Source of the DNA: Chitinophagaceae bacterium
GTDB taxonomy: Bacteria > Bacteroidota > Bacteroidia > Chitinophagales > Chitinophagaceae
Reading direction: 5' to 3'
NCBI GenBank assembly: GCA_026785745.1
Contig: JAJAZO010000383.1
Span: forward strand, 1-6,164
DNA: 6,164 bases
In this document: positions 5,715-6,164 of the stretch, piece by piece
How the letters are laid out: the number at the start of each line of letters is the position of its first letter
Numbering within the stretch: position 1 is the stretch's first letter
Notes under the pieces: model-generated
Database searches by the model: none
Told to the model about the DNA's origin: nothing
What the model saw: only the letters and a program-made list of their open reading frames with translations
Position numbers and translations under genes: made by a program

Positions 5715-6143
5715 ATGGCATTGAAAATTTTAGATCATGGCACTTTTGAATACCGCCAAATGGTAAAATTGCGGGATGACATTCTGCGCAAGCCATTGGG
5801 GTTGGGCTTTACTCCAAAGGAACTGGAAGAAGAAAAAGATAATATGCTGATTGCTGCGTTTGAAGATGAGGATATACTTGGTTGCTGTATGCTGGTGGAA
5901 GAAAGTCCTGAAAAGGTTCGTTTGCGGCAAATGGCTGTGTTAAATGACCTTCAGGGAAAAGGTATTGGAAGGGCTTTGATGAACTTTGCCGAAAACATTG
6001 CAAGGGATCAGGGCTACAAAACTTTAGCCATGCATGCCCGGAAAAACGCAACTGGCTTTTATGAAAAAATGGGCTACAAAATTGCCAGTGATGAATTTAC
6101 AGAAGTCACTCTTCCACATTATGTGATGGAGAAAAAATTGTGA
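5715..6143 (+). CDS. GNAT-family N-acetyltransferase
   Basis: This 142-residue single-domain protein belongs to the GCN5-related acetyltransferase superfamily, which transfers an acetyl group from acetyl-CoA to an amine. The acetyl-CoA pyrophosphate-binding motif A is clear: strand VRLRQMAV, then the loop QGKGIG at residues 80-85, followed by the helix RALMNFAENIA. The later segment AMHARKNATGFYEKMGYK (about 106-122) is the usual motif B with the conserved Tyr. The N-terminal LRDDILRKPLGL is typical of small stand-alone members of unknown substrate. I chose the ATG at 5715. A TTG at 5709 would add two residues but has no support. The substrate cannot be told from sequence or neighbours. The gene is divergent from acpP, and its stop is 21 bases from the window edge. 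Confidence 0.9.
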   Translation: MALKILDHGTFEYRQMVKLRDDILRKPLGLGFTPKELEEEKDNMLIAAFEDEDILGCCMLVEESPEKVRLRQMAVLNDLQGKGIGRALMNFAENIARDQGYKTLAMHARKNATGFYEKMGYKIASDEFTEVTLPHYVMEKKL

Positions 6144-6164
6144 GTTGTTAGCTACGAGTTGCGA

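Noticed and set aside
6142..6161. Short direct repeat GAGTTG at the right edge
   Set aside because: Two 6-base copies separated by 8 bases are too short to call, and the window ends there. It could be the start of a longer intergenic repeat, but this cannot be judged.
1..6164. Mobile element, defence or biosynthetic system
   Set aside because: All eight genes except the lipoprotein fall in well-known housekeeping or common enzyme families. No transposase, integrase, toxin-antitoxin or nuclease-helicase gene, and no terminal inverted repeat, was seen.

Overview
This window is ordinary core-genome DNA from a member of the Bacteroidota, most likely in or near the Chitinophagaceae. The phylum call rests on three things: promoter-like boxes of the TAnnTTTG type upstream of several genes, A/T-rich leaders that mostly lack a Shine-Dalgarno sequence, and the acpP-fabF-rnc gene order with a Bacteroidota-like RNase III. 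The family-level call is inference from general resemblance. No mobile element, CRISPR array, phage gene, rRNA or tRNA is visible, and no intergenic gap exceeds about 210 bases.

Left part (1-1767, minus strand): an iscS-iscU pair encodes the cysteine desulfurase and the scaffold of ISC-type iron-sulfur cluster assembly. IscS carries the catalytic Lys and Cys and the C-terminal IscU-docking tail. IscU carries its three Cys and the LPPVK chaperone-docking motif, so HscA/HscB-type partners are expected elsewhere in the genome. The 124-base gap between the two genes holds a C4/G4 dyad-rich element that ends at the iscU ribosome-binding region. iscS has a good TAATTTTG promoter with a perfect dyad just downstream of it.

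Middle (1768-2884): a 147-base divergent intergenic region separates iscS from a plus-strand methylmalonyl-CoA epimerase gene and contains a composite hairpin of about 49 bases. The epimerase gene converges, with only 4 bases between stops, on a minus-strand gene for a small lipoprotein of unknown function.

Right part (2963-5500, minus strand): acpP, fabF and rnc follow one another. A strong intrinsic terminator after acpP and a separate promoter-like box before fabF suggest that acpP (expected to be needed in large amounts) is transcribed largely apart from fabF, while rnc is probably read from the fabF transcript. An 8-bp tandem repeat lies between fabF and rnc. At the right edge a plus-strand GNAT acetyltransferase gene is divergent from acpP.

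I found no convincing new biological system. The points most worth a second look are regulatory: the two dyads in the iscS/epimerase intergenic region, the palindromic element that could control iscU translation, and the terminator that uncouples acpP from fabF.
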